A stretch of DNA of 64,000 nucleotides from Amphiura filiformis. Taxonomy: Eukaryota; Echinodermata; Ophiuroidea; Amphilepidida; Amphiuridae. The DNA lies in NCBI RefSeq assembly GCF_039555335.1, contig NC_092641.1, positions 34,559,548 to 34,623,547 on the forward strand, read 5' to 3'. Positions within the stretch are counted from its first letter, which is position 1. Each line of letters opens with the position of its first letter. Of this stretch, positions 13,201-28,200 are shown piece by piece. The notes beneath the pieces are model-generated. The model made no database searches, had not been told where the DNA came from, and saw only the letters and a program-made list of their open reading frames with translations. A program made the translations under genes and the position numbers.

Positions 13201-16200
13201 AAAGCGGGCTGTTTGAATTAGGCAGAGACTCAATAGCCTTCGCTTACTGTTTTGTTTTCAATCACTATGCCCTCTATCGACCTAGATTAGATTAGATCAG
13301 ATTTATAGTCTTTATTCCAGCCGACTTGTTCTCCTTCATGACGAATGAGCACAATCCAGTTTGGAACCGAGACTAGCAATATTTAACACCGTATTAACGT
13401 ACGTAAAAACGTACGTGAAAACGTACGGTCCACGTGCTGCGTTTGGAACATCGTAATCTCTCTATTAACGCTCTTTAGTAGTCCTACCTCCAATACCACG
13501 AATACCTTCACGACTGGAGGCATTTCAGAGAGCTAGATATAGAATGTCGATAGTTGGTCCGGCGCTTTATACTAGTTGTCTAATAAGGCCTCCCTCCCAA
13601 ACATTAGACACATAAAATCGCGTCTGCATCCGGGGTCTTATTACTTAGATACAATAAACAGTGTCGATAGTTGGTACGGCGCTATAATAGCCATATAGCT
13701 CTCATAACATGTCTCCCTCCCATACACTTAACACCATACATTCACGTCTGAGGCATATTAAAGAGCTAGTACCATGAATACATGAGAGTTCACTATCCAA
13801 TTAATATAATTTTAACAAGGTTTAAATCAAACAATTTACCGCCAAGAAGGTATCCGTGATTCCTTTTTTTGTGATGAAGGCACTGGCTTTAATATTATTT
13901 GGTCAAACTTAGGCTCTAGCTCAAGGGTTTCACTACCCATAAACCTTATATCTTGACATGACCCACTAGTACACGTGGGATCAAATGTCACGCATGAGTA
14001 ATATTTGGCTAAAACTTGGCTATAATACTTGGACATTGGCATGCTATAAGGGTCTATGGGGTGAACACAGATTTGGGTCAAAGGTCATAAAGGGGGTATT
14101 TCTGGTACGTGCGTGACCTTCAAAAATGCTACTTTTGCTATAGATTACATGGTACAGAGATGAGATTGGCGCATACGCCTTGTCCTTACCTGGTGTCTAT
14201 GTGGTAAACACAGATTCGGAGTTCAAGGTCATGCAGGAAACAAACAGGGATGATTACTGAAAATCAAATAAAAAGATTACTGAAAAAGTCACTATTTGCT
14301 GCATTCTTTAAAAGTGTTTTGATGATCAGAATATGTCCAAAATGCTCGAGTATTAGGTGCGTAAAGAGTTGTAATCAGATGTAGCCTAACATAGGAGACG
14401 GGTCTGTTTTGGGGTTAAAAGGGATAAAATTCTAAACTTTATTCAATTTGTAATGTCGATATGTTTTTTTGTTTTTGTTTTTTTCACTGAAAACTTCTCG
14501 AATATTCACAGGACCGATAGGAATCGTTTGTCCTCAGAATTCATCAGGCTTGTCTGCTCAACATTCGTTTGATAGACCACTCGTTATGAATTTCCAGAAC
14601 CCAGAGAGTATTACGATTACGTATACGTACAACGTTAACACGGAAATGTATTTGTATAATCAACCAATGCACGCTCTTGCGAATGTTCCTTTTGGATGCA
14701 GTGACATTAGAGCATACGCTGTGGATATGGACGGGAACGATGACACGTGTGTCTTTCAACGCTGCAGAGAAGGTACCAAGTAAACTGCATTAAGATAAAG
14801 AAACAATACTTGATCCTTTACGAAATGCGGTTCAAAAGCACACACTTCAACGTCTAGAGGATTATCTATTCAACACCACTCTGCCATGAAAGCCTCCAGA
14901 AGTCCAAGTGAATCGATAGTAGAAGTAAATTATGAACGAAAATACGTCAATTTAAGAAGAAAAGTTTTTACATTTTCTCATAAGTTATGTATTATCTAAT
15001 TAAAAGACCAGGACCTGGAAATCTTTTTTTGTTTGGATAAAAAACACGCCACGTGATGCTGAAAATTAGTGATTGAATTAGGTTAAAATAATTTTCTGTT
15101 CCGCGGTATCATAGGATGGTGTAAAGTTTGAGAGAGCGAGAATATCAAAGTACCATTCATGCGCTTAATTACTGCATAGCTTGGCTGAACATGGAGCACC
15201 AGTTATTTTTACAACTGAAATCTTGATCGATAGAGAACAAAGGCTATACAATAAAGGTACAATATAGCTTTGCAAACTTCATTTCGCAAACTCTCTAGTA
15301 TTGGTTTCGCGACCAGAGCTCCTTTCTTATGTTTCTTTCTTTCGTTTGAAAGAATTTAGGAGGAAACGAAAGGAAACGTTTCCCTTGTTTGTTTTACGCA
15401 ATTGAAGCATTGCGAAGGCAAACTAAATTCGGAAAACTAAATCTTATTATTATTATTTTTTTTGAACATTAATTGTGTTCTTTCTGTTAGAGGTAAGGTG
15501 TCCAATGGATGTTAGAGAGGTCACTTGCGATTCAGGATATGCTGTCAGCTTTGCCCCTGCGACCACAGGAAATGTTCCCGCATCTATAACCTACACAGTG
15601 TCAGGCAGCGCCATCAATTTCAATACTGCTAATCCAGACCAAGTCATTGCCCTTTTTCCGCTTGGATCGAGGACTGTTAGAGCTACAGCAAGAGATAGTG
15701 ATGGCCAAACGGACTACTGTGAATTCAACGTGCTGATCATTGGAAATGGTAAACTTATGCTGGTTTCATACTACCCTGTCGCTTGCAGACAAACGGACAC
15801 AATCAAGGCTTGTTATTGCTTGAAACGCCCTGCCGCCTACCGCAGCGGCAAGCGGCAGGAAAGTATGACGGGGGCATTATAGCCCTACATTAAAACCACG
15901 GTAACGGAAAAGTATGTAAGCCTATAATGTTTTATTCTTAAATCTAAATTTTCAATAAAATCGTTGAAAGCGCCATCTGATCATGCTGATTGACATACGA
16001 CCCCGGGGGGGCCACTGGTCATTGACAAGGGGGTATCATGCGTGGCCATTGAGTTTCAAAAGCACCCTAAACAAGTATGTGCAACGACTGAAAATACACC
16101 CTAAATAAGTATAACAAGTGTAATATCCTACCCTAAACAAGTATTTGCGTTTTTTACCCCTTAGCAAGTAAAACATATATTTTCGACACCCTAAGCAAGT

Positions 16201-19200
16201 AATACTACTTGAAGCTCCATTTTCATTGATTTCTTTAATAATAGTAACTCAGAATGGCTCTGCTACCAGGGCAGAATATGGCTATTTTCCCGGGCTATTT
16301 TAAAATTACAAAATAAATGTTACATTATTTTAAGCAGATTTATAGTAGGCCTATCAGAGAGCCTAAGAGGGTATTAAATGAAAAGAAAATTTACAAAACT
16401 CTAAGAAAAAACAACAATGAAGAAAAGAAAATAGAGAAAAAGAAGTCAAGAAATGTTTTTATATCATTTTTGTAGGCCCTATTAAAGTTTCGACTATTCT
16501 CCATCCTCCAAATATTATTATAGACCTACAAATCATGTTTCAAAGTGAGACAAAAATCATAAAATTGTGGTCAGATTTTTTTTATGACCTAGGCCTTATT
16601 GCGAAAAGATGAAATGTGCATATTAATAATTTATTTTAAAAGCTTAAAATGACGACAATTAAGGCCTACTTCTTGAAGGAAGCTAATGAATAATAGTGGT
16701 ATTATTTCAAAAGTTGAATAAAGTATTAGGATGAAAATAAGTCGGTAAATAGCGACTGAGATGCATGGTGCTCAATCAGTTCAGCCAAGATTTGCAGGAT
16801 TCGTGTATGACTGCAGAATTTGATACCAATCCAAAAACGTATTTTAATTCTGCACCATATCCATCTTACCTTTTAATATTCATTTGATGTTTTCACATTT
16901 TATTCAAAAGTCTAAAATAGCCTAAGTTTTTTAAATAAAATCAAGATCACTTATTGTGACAAAATTCTGACAAAAATCTGATGCTTTTGACGATAATAAC
17001 ATCCATATTTTTATTTATTTATTTTGTGGATAATAGGTCACAGGTCACGTCAATCAATCCTCTTCCATAGATATTTGTGGTTAAATAATTGTATACAACA
17101 TGAAAATTAGCTTGAAAATCTTTATATTTATCCATAATACAAGATAGAAAATTCAAATAACAGTAAAAATATTTTTAAATGAAATGAGAAACTTTGGACT
17201 TTATAAAGGAGAATTGAAACTCTTAAAATCAGAGTAAACACGTGCTGTGCATGTACAATGTACTGCATGTGTACATCACCATTGAATGTTGTAGGGTTGT
17301 GTAGCATTGAATGGGTTAATGGAAAAATATTAACAGGGCCAGCTGGGCGAAGTCGGCAATCTTTATGGACTTAAAGAAGAGACTAAACAGAGAACTACAC
17401 AGTCAAGTCTAGGGATAAACATGAAGGACATGAAACTTATGAAGGACTGGAGTCTGGACGGACCCTAAATACGTAAATCTGTTGTGAAAAAGATACCCTT
17501 TTTCTCTAATTTCCATGTTTTTGACACCCTATTCACGATACGTACGTACAGTGCCCGATTGTGAAAAAAGACCCTTTTTACGTGATTTTTTGGCCACGCA
17601 TGATACCCCCTTGTCAATGACCAGTGGCCCCCCCGGGCATACGACCATTTAAATATGTTCCATACAGTGTTGAGCAGCAAATTAATGGGTCACAAGTATT
17701 AGACTGGTATTTGCTTTGATACCCAAAATCTCAGAAACACGCCTTTACCAACACCATGCCCCGCTCGTAACACAGCCCGGGCAAAACCCGAACAACCATA
17801 AAGATTAACCATACATTATTCTTTGCAGTGCGACACATCACGATTTTTAAAAAAGGAACATAATCTGGAAAGTTTGGCGAAATTGTGGATCCGTGGCGTT
17901 AAACTCATAATGTCCCTTTCACACACAAAAAATTGCTGTACTGTTCTGTCACTTTTTCAGATAATCCAGCAGCTATTACATGTGCTGCCGACGTTTCCAG
18001 ACAGATTTCCTGTACTGAATCGTCTGCGTCAGTCGGCTTTCAGGCATTTGCTGTTGATGACTGTGGAAGAGCTGTAGCTGTCTTGTACCAAGTACAAGGA
18101 TCGACTAACGTCATTTCTACGCCACAAACTAATGCAATTTTTAACGTAGGCGTTTCAACTGTAATAGCAACAGCCACATATAGAGGACAATCTATATCGT
18201 GCAATTCCACAGTTACGGTTATTCAAGGTAAATCCAATTTCCGAATGTCACATTCTGGTCGTAAGTTGTTATTAGATTTCTACTGTGACTTATAAGCTCT
18301 TATATTATGTTTTTAACACGTACATGTTGACGAGTAATTTAGCAATAATCAACATTTTTTACGGTATATAAATATTTCCCATTTGCAGATAGAGCTCTTA
18401 TTTGCCCTCAAGATATAGATCTGCGAGTCCCGTGTGGAATAGTTAGTTATCCTGTCGACTTGCAAGTGTCATCAGATTGTGGAAATGTTGGTAATATCGA
18501 ATATACATCCAGTGGATCAACGGATATTCGAACTCAAGGAAATAGCTTCCTTCGTGTCCTCCTGAATTTAGGATTGACAACAATTACGGCAACGGATATG
18601 AACGGCAACACCTGCCAAACTCATGTGACAATATATGCAGAAGGTATGTTGATGATGTCCCCATCATGACGAATACCATATTAATCATGTTGATATAAAC
18701 CGTTATACATCATGTACATGTGAAGCGCTCTACTTGAATCGCCAAGTGCGGATAGCGACAATGCCAAAAACAGCTTTGCAACTCAGAAAGCGTCGGAAGC
18801 GTCGCCCTCTATAGTCGTTATAATACAAAAAGTTATAGTTATCTTTGTTTCGTCAGTATGGAGTACTACGGCAAATTATCACAAATCACATTACAATACC
18901 CTACCACAAACAATCACTGACCAACACTGTATCCAATAACGCACATGTATGTGCGTCGGATTTGAAAACATATACTATCACGCTGACACATATTTTTTAA
19001 TAAACGGCGTCTACCGTCAGTGAATACTTAAAGGGGCGTGACCCGATAGACCCCATTTTTCGATAATGAAAACTGAGATTTTGGTGTCAGAAGAAAGCTT
19101 TATATAGTTGTCGCATGACCCCGGTAAAATTTAAAGCCCGAGATTTGCATCGTTTAGAGGGTGTCCGTGAACAACAAGGCGGTGAATTGCGGTAACCACA

Positions 19201-22200
19201 ACCAAAAGTATGTACTGTTCTATGGGGCATAGCTATATGTTTTTGCTTCTCATATCAAATATATCAAGAGCAATACAATTCAAAATGTGGAAACATATTG
19301 TTTTAATGGTGGACCTCATGTATAAAGATAAAAACAGAACATGAAAACATCGCACTACGCCCCTTTACATACTTTACGTATTACACTCGCAGTTATTGAG
19401 TGCAAATTTGTGTGCAATTGGGTGCAATATATATCCCCCCTCAACATGCCAACGTAATAAAACAGATCACTTATATCATTTGATTTGGCAAGATATGAAT
19501 TTTGTGAGAAACAGAGAAACATATGAGAAACAAAGAAGCATATGCCAAATTATGTAATTTAAAAAAAAAAAAGCTTCAGTTCACTTATCTTGATTATCAC
19601 ATAATTCACACTATGTAATAGTCTAATTTTAATAGAATCAATCAAAAAAACAATAAAAACAATGCAGACTTTTATAAATCCTTACAACTTTGAACAACTT
19701 TTTTCAGGAGACCCATTGCTGTCCTGTGAAGATCCAATTTATCGGCAGGTCCCTTGTGGAACAACAAGGACTCTAATCCACTTCCAAGCAGTCGTTTGTG
19801 GCGAGTTGATTGTTTCGTACACATCCAGGGGAGATACAATATTTGATCCTGTGACTCAGAATCAAGGAAGCTCGATGATGAATGTAGGCACTTCATTCAT
19901 TACGGCAACTGCAAGTGATAGTTCTGGACGACCTGTGTCTATACCACGACCCTGTAGCACTGTTGTTACTGTTGCTCAAGGTAAATATTGTCTCATTATT
20001 GGAATACATGTATTGCTGCGGTATTTTGAACGAAATAACCCATTCAAGCGCCGCCAGTTCCCACTTTCAGCATTTTTATCATTTCAAATGTTTTGCAAGT
20101 GAGAAAGGGAGAGAGACTTCACGGGTGTAACAGTATCAATGCTCAAGAAAAACAAAAACAACAAAAAACAAAGCTAAGTTGCCAGAAAACGTAAAGATGT
20201 CGAAATTTATACAGGTTATAAAATGTGTTAACAACATTTAAAAACATAAACAAATTAACACAAAATAATGTGTAACATGCGTTTTAGAAATTATGTTTGC
20301 TGGACTGATATCGTATAGTGGTTTCATATTTAACATGCTCAAATGTGTTTTTTCTTCAGTTGATACCTTCCCACCTGCTATTTTTTGTGCCCCTACTATC
20401 AACCGCCAACTGCCGTGTCTTAGCAGTGCAGAGCCAATTATCTTTGCGGCACATGTAAACGATGACTGTGACTACTATACCATAACATACAGTTCTCAAG
20501 GAGCTACACGGTTTGATCATCAAATGCAACCTAGTGCAATAATGAACAACGGAATATCTATTGTAACGGCAATTGCTACAGATGGAAGCAACAAAACCAG
20601 CACGTGCAACACTATTATCAACATTACTCGAGGTAGAAAACTTTCAGATATGATAAAAAACATTTCGCTTTGTATATTTTCTTATCACAAAAACAACAAT
20701 TAGGCTGACTTTGCAGTCGAGCGATTACTTGTTCACCAACATGACAAATGATGTAATGCTTGTTGCTGCTGTTCATTAATGGGAGCCAATTAGTGTATCT
20801 ACCGGGATTCGATCCAGGGACCTTAATCTTATTAGTCTGATGCATTACCGATTGATCTAACGTGGTTTCTATATTTGATTAAGTGTTTTACGTTAGCATA
20901 AGCCAATATTTTGATAACTAAACCTGCTAAAGTATATCTTTTGAGGGATATTGATCAAATTTCCTGTAAATATTCATAACATTAATATTATTAATTTATC
21001 TAATGCGGCTTTTATAGTCCTTATTTACTGTCACACTTTAATACTCCCAGTAAAGAGAAAATATATACTTGACCATTCCCATAACTTAGACAACAGTCTA
21101 AGATACCAACGTTGGTCCGATGTCGGCATTCCACCGCCATATTAAGGTTGGCACAACAACGTTGTTCCAACCTTGGTGTATCGACCATCATTTTAAGGTT
21201 GGCAAGCTACATTGGCCAGACATTAGCATATACCATCATTTAAGTTTGGCCCAACAACGTTTGGCCCAACGATGGCATGCCGACCGTCATTTTAAGGTTG
21301 GCTGGCTAGGTTGGCTTGACGTTGGCATACCAACCATAATAATAGGTTGGCACAACAAAATTGGTCCAACGTTAGCTTAGCGTCGGCTTACCGACCACGA
21401 CCATGCCAACCATTGTCAACGTTGGGCTAACGAAGTCTTGCTATCTGGGTAGGTACCGCTGGCGCTTTCTGGCTCATTGTATCGAACAATGAACATTTAC
21501 ATATCGTTTTTAATTTCAATAAAAATCGATTGTGCTATGTAAATGTTCGGATCAATAAGAGCTATCGGTCACTATATCGGTGCACCGATAGAGATATAAG
21601 ACCAAACTACACAGAGTGCCTCTCAATGAGTGCTAAACAAGTTTTGGAATGAATTGAGGCGCGCTGTTGCAGTCCAAACCACTATATTCCGAAAACTGCT
21701 TCTTAAAAGATATTTCACTGGGTCGTGTGCTTTGTGCATATGTTACATCCGATCTCATAAGCCCCACCCCCACTTCTCAAGATTCTGCTTCCAGGCGGAA
21801 CTATAGACCTATCCCCGGTAATTTATACATTCTTATACATCTAAAATTATAGACGATACCCGTCCGCCATCCGTCACCTGTAACAACATAAGCGTCCAGC
21901 TCCCGTGTGATGAAACAAGTACAAGAGTTGACTTCAAGGCTGAAGGACTTGATGATTGTAGCCCTGTTACGTTCTCCTACATTTCCCGAGGAGCCACCGT
22001 ATTTGAACCGCGAGAAGAATCTTTTGCACAAATGAATGTCGGCGTTTCATATGTAACAGCAAGGGCAACAGATGGACGAAACAGTGCAAACTGCACTAGC
22101 ATAGTAAACGTAACCGGTTTTGGCCCGTCGATTACATGTGGTGTTCAAAACATTAAAAAGGAAGTACCATGCGGGGCAACTACTACCAATTTTCTTGTTG

Positions 22201-25200
22201 ACGAATTTAGAGTATTCACCCCTAGTGAATGTGGGCCCGTGATAATATATTACACATCAACCGGAGCTACGTCGTTTACTGGCCAGACACAAGGTGCTGT
22301 AAATTTCAACTTGGGAGTTTCTAATATCACTGCAACTGCGATAGATGGTAATGGACAAACAGACTTTTGCAATACATTAGTGAATGTTACTGAAGGTAAG
22401 TAAAAAAAAACTATTATGGATAGTTGCCTAATTCGATTGCTACATGGTAAGATCGCAATGGTCTTATAGGTACACACTTTACCAAACTAACCAAGGAGTC
22501 ATGGATCAAATTAACTATAAACATGATAAACAAGAGAACGACATTTTATCTGTTAGTTCAGAACGAGATTCGCACTGTACTTCCTCAACCCATGGTAACG
22601 ATTAGACTGCTGCCCTCATTCGTCAAGCATAACATAAAGACATGCGTAGTGTAGACGACTGATGGATTTAGTCTAGGTAACGATATTCAAATTCAGATAT
22701 AAAGTTTTGAGATCCACGTCAATATTTTATTTGAGCATTTATTGAAATGACCTGCATCTATACTCAGTACCTAAGTTATAATATTGTTTATAAAATAAGC
22801 ACAATCATGGATATACATTCATGTTCATGACATTAAGGTTTGAAAAAGTAGCGTTGAACGTGGAGTACAAAACAAAAACAACATATTGGAGAACAAGAAT
22901 ATTGCAGTAACACAATATTGCATGCAGGGAATTAAGTACAAAACGTTATTCTCTTAAAACTGCATTATGTTAATCGTGTACCCTTGTCTGCATGCCTGTC
23001 ATGCCACCTACACGTAAGTTGGCGGAATTGAAATATTTACAGCTCCGGCTGAAACATGAATATTAATGACCCGGGATTAATGAACTATAACAAAAACGAC
23101 TGGTAAAGTTTAATATATGACCTCAATGGTCAAGTCGCATGAGAAAATAAAATTGCGTCAAGAAATGCCACTAATTTGTACCTTTCGGGCGAAAATACAG
23201 CTTATTTAGCCAATGTCAACATAAGGTCATCATCAGAAATATTTTCCTGGACTAACACTTCATCTAAAGTCTGCACAAAAAGTAACTCAACTGTTATAAA
23301 TACGCCTATAGATTCAGAACTTTTGTTCTATTGTTTTCACAATATTTCAACATAGCGAGAAGGATGATTTATTTACACGCGCACGCATTTTGATACCCCA
23401 TTCGTCAAATGTCGTTCAATATTAACAACACAGTAGTGCTTTTACAGAAAAATACCCGAATTTAAAAGTTGCAATTTAGAGCGATCAATGGTTATAATGC
23501 CAGCACTGTAAACACGTATAGCCCGCCATTATCTTCGTGCTTACTTCAAATCAATACAAATAACTGCAACTTTTAAATTGGGGTATTTTTCTTTCAAAAC
23601 ACTGCTGTATTGTCAATATTGAACAAAATGGACAAATGGGGTATCAAAATGCGCGTAAATAAATCATCCTTCTTTTTATGCTGAAATATTGTGAAAACAA
23701 TTATTAGTTCTGAATCTATAGGCGTATTTATAACAGCTGAGTTACTTTTTGTGCAGACTTTATATGGTCCTTCACAATATAACAGTAATGGAAAGAAAAT
23801 TGCAAATGTTCGTCATTTTTCTGTAATAATTTTTTGACGTCGTGTATGTAGATTATGTTAATAATTAATTAGGCAAAATCAAATATGGCTGTATCCAAAA
23901 GTAGATGTTTCTACGAATCGGAATACGATCCTAGTATTCAAAATTATGTGAATGAGTTCGCCTCGTTATTATGAGATCTCTCCTGATCTCCATTATGGGT
24001 TAACCACCTCTTTACTTATTTGCAGTTAATAACCCACCGATCATCAGTTGCGCTGCCGACATCAACTTAGAAATTCAGTGTGCAAGTAGTCCCACACTAG
24101 TAAATTTCGCTGCCAATGCGACAGACGATTGCGGTCCTAATGCTGTTACTGTTTCCTATTGGTCAACAAGTCCAGCGACTATCTTCGGTCCAACGACTCA
24201 ACCTACAGCAAACCTTAACTTGGGGGTTACGACGATAAATGTACTTGCCCAAGACATCAACAACCAAGTAACATCCTGTGATACACAAGTCACTATAGTT
24301 GAAGGTAAATTTAATAAGATCCTGCAAGGCATCCATAGATTGGGCTGAAATCGAGATACGGTAATACCAATCTGCCCAGTCACTATGGTTCACAAATTGC
24401 CCGGTAGTGTTTAATTATCCGCATGTATTTAAAATGCATTGCTTTTGGCTAACTGTATGTCCAATCAATAGTATAGGTCGCTATGTGATGATATTTGAGT
24501 TACCATATGACAATTGACTGTTTTAAAGTATGACAATTGACTGTTTTATTTCCAGTGATAAGAAACACAATTTGAGATGTTTTTAAAGTTTTGAACCCTT
24601 GAATGGAACCAATCAAATTCTTATCCTTTCAGGTTTACGGATGTAGAAAAAGAAAATCCAAATCCCATAGCACCCTGTACTATATGTTTAAATTAGGCGA
24701 TGACTTGTCTGGTGCGTTTACAATATTCTGAATTAACAATGGGCATGCAACAGGTACATTCGAAGTACCAGATCAGCACAATTTAAAGAAATGAAGACAA
24801 TGCGACAAACGAAAATATGTATTATAGTTTAACTTTTACGTCAACTTCATATATATTTTTATTAGTTTTTTCGTTCTGTTCTACTTCAACGCAAACGTTT
24901 ATTTGGTTACTAAGCAAACAGCGTCTTGGCGTTTAAACTCTGAACATGTATATCAATAGGCGGTTAAAAGAAGGCCATGTGTAAGTGACTGCAACAAAAT
25001 TGTTACCTTTTGTTCTGCCGAATCCCAATTGTGTATTCCCTGTAAACGTTCATGCTTTGGAAGGGTAAACCTGAGAGCCATGTCGAGCCAAGTGTACTGA
25101 CGTCATTAGTGCTAGTGACTTTGTAATTCTCATTTATAGGGGATACACCTCCAACCATCTCGTGCACCAGAGACATTTCTCTTGAGGTACCATGTGGCAT

Positions 25201-28200
25201 TGCAAGTACTGAAGTAGCATTCCCAGCGACTGCTGTCGATGATTGTAGAGTCGTATTTGTCACCTACATTTCATCTGGAGCTACGACCTTGGAATCAACT
25301 AGCCAGTATAGGGCACAACTAAATGTAGGAAACTCCATAATCACAGCCACTGCAAGAGATAGAAACAATATGACATCCTCGTGCTCTACTAGAGTATCAT
25401 TGATTGAAGGTAAAATGAGACGATAACATCTGCTTATGTCATTTAAACACAGGGGAGGGGGAAGTAATTTGATTATGTAACTTTTAGGGAGGTTTGAAGG
25501 GAGTACATTAAATTAACGGGCATATGTTTTAAGGGCTGCACAGGGATAAGGCTTCAACATGATTCGCCGGCTTCATTCCATAGGGATGGTCACCATGGTC
25601 ACCGCGAATTAACAACTTTTCGAGAAAATTATTAGGTTTGAAGAAATGCCAATATAAAATCGACTTGTGTAAATCAGACATTCATTGTATTTTTGTACTT
25701 CATGTGAAATTTCTGTAGTACTTTTGATTGCCCTCTCTTGCAGTTGGAGAAGCCCGAATTCAATGCCCAAGTTACGAAACAAGAAGTATCTGCAATGGAC
25801 AATCGTACCTTAACATTTCGTGGCCAGAAGCTATAGTTATGGATGATACCTGCGTGGATATCGCAAGTATTGCATATGTTGGATCTGGGGCGACGAACTT
25901 CCCATCGCAATCTTACAGATCGGCAGATATGTATGTGGGGATGACGACGATCACAGCTTCAGCTACTGACACAAGAGGGCAAATAACAACATGCGGCTTT
26001 GACGTCGTTGTTAATTGTAGGTGTATTATGTAATGAAATTCACTACAGCAGTGTTCATTCCTCAATTGCGATAATACGGTTATAATCGCAATTGATGAAG
26101 GAATGAACAATGCTGTTGTAGTAAATTTGAATAAGAGCTTAATGGTATTGCAGTGGTTTAATACAGGAGCCATTAAAGCTCTGCGTAACAAATCGTATGT
26201 CTTTTGCTTCAATAAAAGTAATTAAGAATAAAAAGATTCTTTCAAATCCTTATTAAGCATCGACGTACTAGCTTGCGACACCACGACGGCGTCTTCATTC
26301 AGCGCAGTGTTTACAATTCGTCGGTCATATGACCACTCGATAGTAAATGGCAGGCAGGTCGTACCTTACTTCCGTGATCTTCCCTGTTCTAGAAATGATC
26401 TTCTCTGCCGATGACATCCACATTGATAATACTGATGTCGTGTCCGTGATCAGATGAGAGCTCACCGCCTTGTCTTCCAGAAAACAGGCGTTCTTAATCT
26501 TCTAAACGCGTTGTGTGTTCATTCGCTGAAAATGACCCCGTTTAGGCGTTTTTCTAATCACTATGTACATCATAAAACTTGAATTCCCCTTCTCCTCCGT
26601 GACCAGGGTACCCGAAGAAAAGCTCGTATCACTAATTAGACAATAATAACTGCGCACCATCTATTTTGAGGTCATTGTGTGAAATCGGAGGGTTTTGTTT
26701 TGGGCCGAGGTACTTTTCCGAGGGAGTGGTAACTCCCGAGGAGAAATGCCGAGACCCAAAACAAAACAAAATAGATGGTGCAGAGTTATTATTGTCATAC
26801 CGTCGTATCAAATGTTTTACACAAATCAAAATGGCATTTTATTTTATTTTATGCCATAAAACGCTGTTAAATAAATGTTATAACATAACCTGCCAAAAAA
26901 TCGCCCAGGCGAACTTGACCTTTGTGCCGACAACAACAGTTACCAATCACAGAAGCGCGACGGCATTGCGTGGGCTGTACGTTGTCATAACGCTTAGCGT
27001 ATACACGCACGCGCGGGCAGAGGTCATTGCATTGTAAATTAATGACCGCGCAATAGAGTACCGAAGTGTGACGTCATAAAATTTCTTTTTTACATTTCAG
27101 CATTTTCATGACCATATTTCAGTAGAACATGATGAAAAACATCCACAGTCCAAATTTGGTGGGAATCGGATCATGAGGGCCCGAGATATGGCCGCGTGAA
27201 TACCCAATTAGCCCCATTGAAATCAGTGTAAATTGGCCTGGTTCATAACTGTTTGGAACCAGGCCAATTTACACTTTTTTTCAATTTTCAATGAGGCTAA
27301 TTAGGTATTCATGCGACCATATCTCGGGTCCTCATGATCCGATTCCACCAAATTTGGACTGTGGATGTTTTTCATCATGTTCTACTGAAATATGGTCATG
27401 AAAATGCTGAAATGCAAAAAAAGTGTTTGTGACGTCATCACTTCGGTACTCTATAAGTGCGCGGTCAAGGCAATCAGTTTACTTTGATTGGATCACAGGC
27501 TTCGCGTATATTCATGAGGTTATGAATATTATTTAATACGCAATGAATGGCTTGCCCCTTTTAATCATGTTGGTACAGAATTATTGGGTACAACACATCT
27601 GCAATTTCTGAACTTGGCTCCCATATTTGGTTGGTGCTGAAATGCCGTGGTGTTTGTTTTGTTTGTTTGTTTGTTATTGTTGTTATTGTTGTTGTTTTTA
27701 TGCTGAATATTAATTACAGAATAAAGGTATTTTAACCTCTTCGTTATAGCCATGGATCCATGTGCAAATCACAGATGCCAAAACGGAGGACAATGCGAAG
27801 TCTTTCCCGGATCTTGCTTGTACAGTTGTGTCTGCCCACCGTGCTTCTATGGCCAATTTTGCGAGAAAAGTAAGTCCATAGGGTTGTCTCGGATGTTGAC
27901 AACATTTCAACACTTGCAACCCGAATCGCGGGTCAAATCACCGTAAAGTCGTCCACCGTTTCTTTTGACCATGTATCATTTCTACATGTTCTTTGGGACA
28001 GGGCCTAGGGAACTATCGAAAAAAAGACTGTTTCGGGGACATCATCATTCATCACTGTATATCCTTATTTGGTTGTCATGTCGAATAATTCGATAATTCA
28101 ACTGGTTCGCCGTTAGATATTTAGGTACACTATCAAGCAATATAGATATACTCTATGGTTCGTGTGCACAAAAAAGTTAGACCAGTCTAACTTTAGATCT

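Noticed and set aside
20705-20868. Functional tRNA-Ile gene on the minus strand
   Set aside because: The anticodon stem does not pair and the acceptor strands do not match; fits a SINE head better.
24163-24393. Minus-strand frames of 76 and 61 codons
   Set aside because: Antisense to HYR exon 24026-24304.
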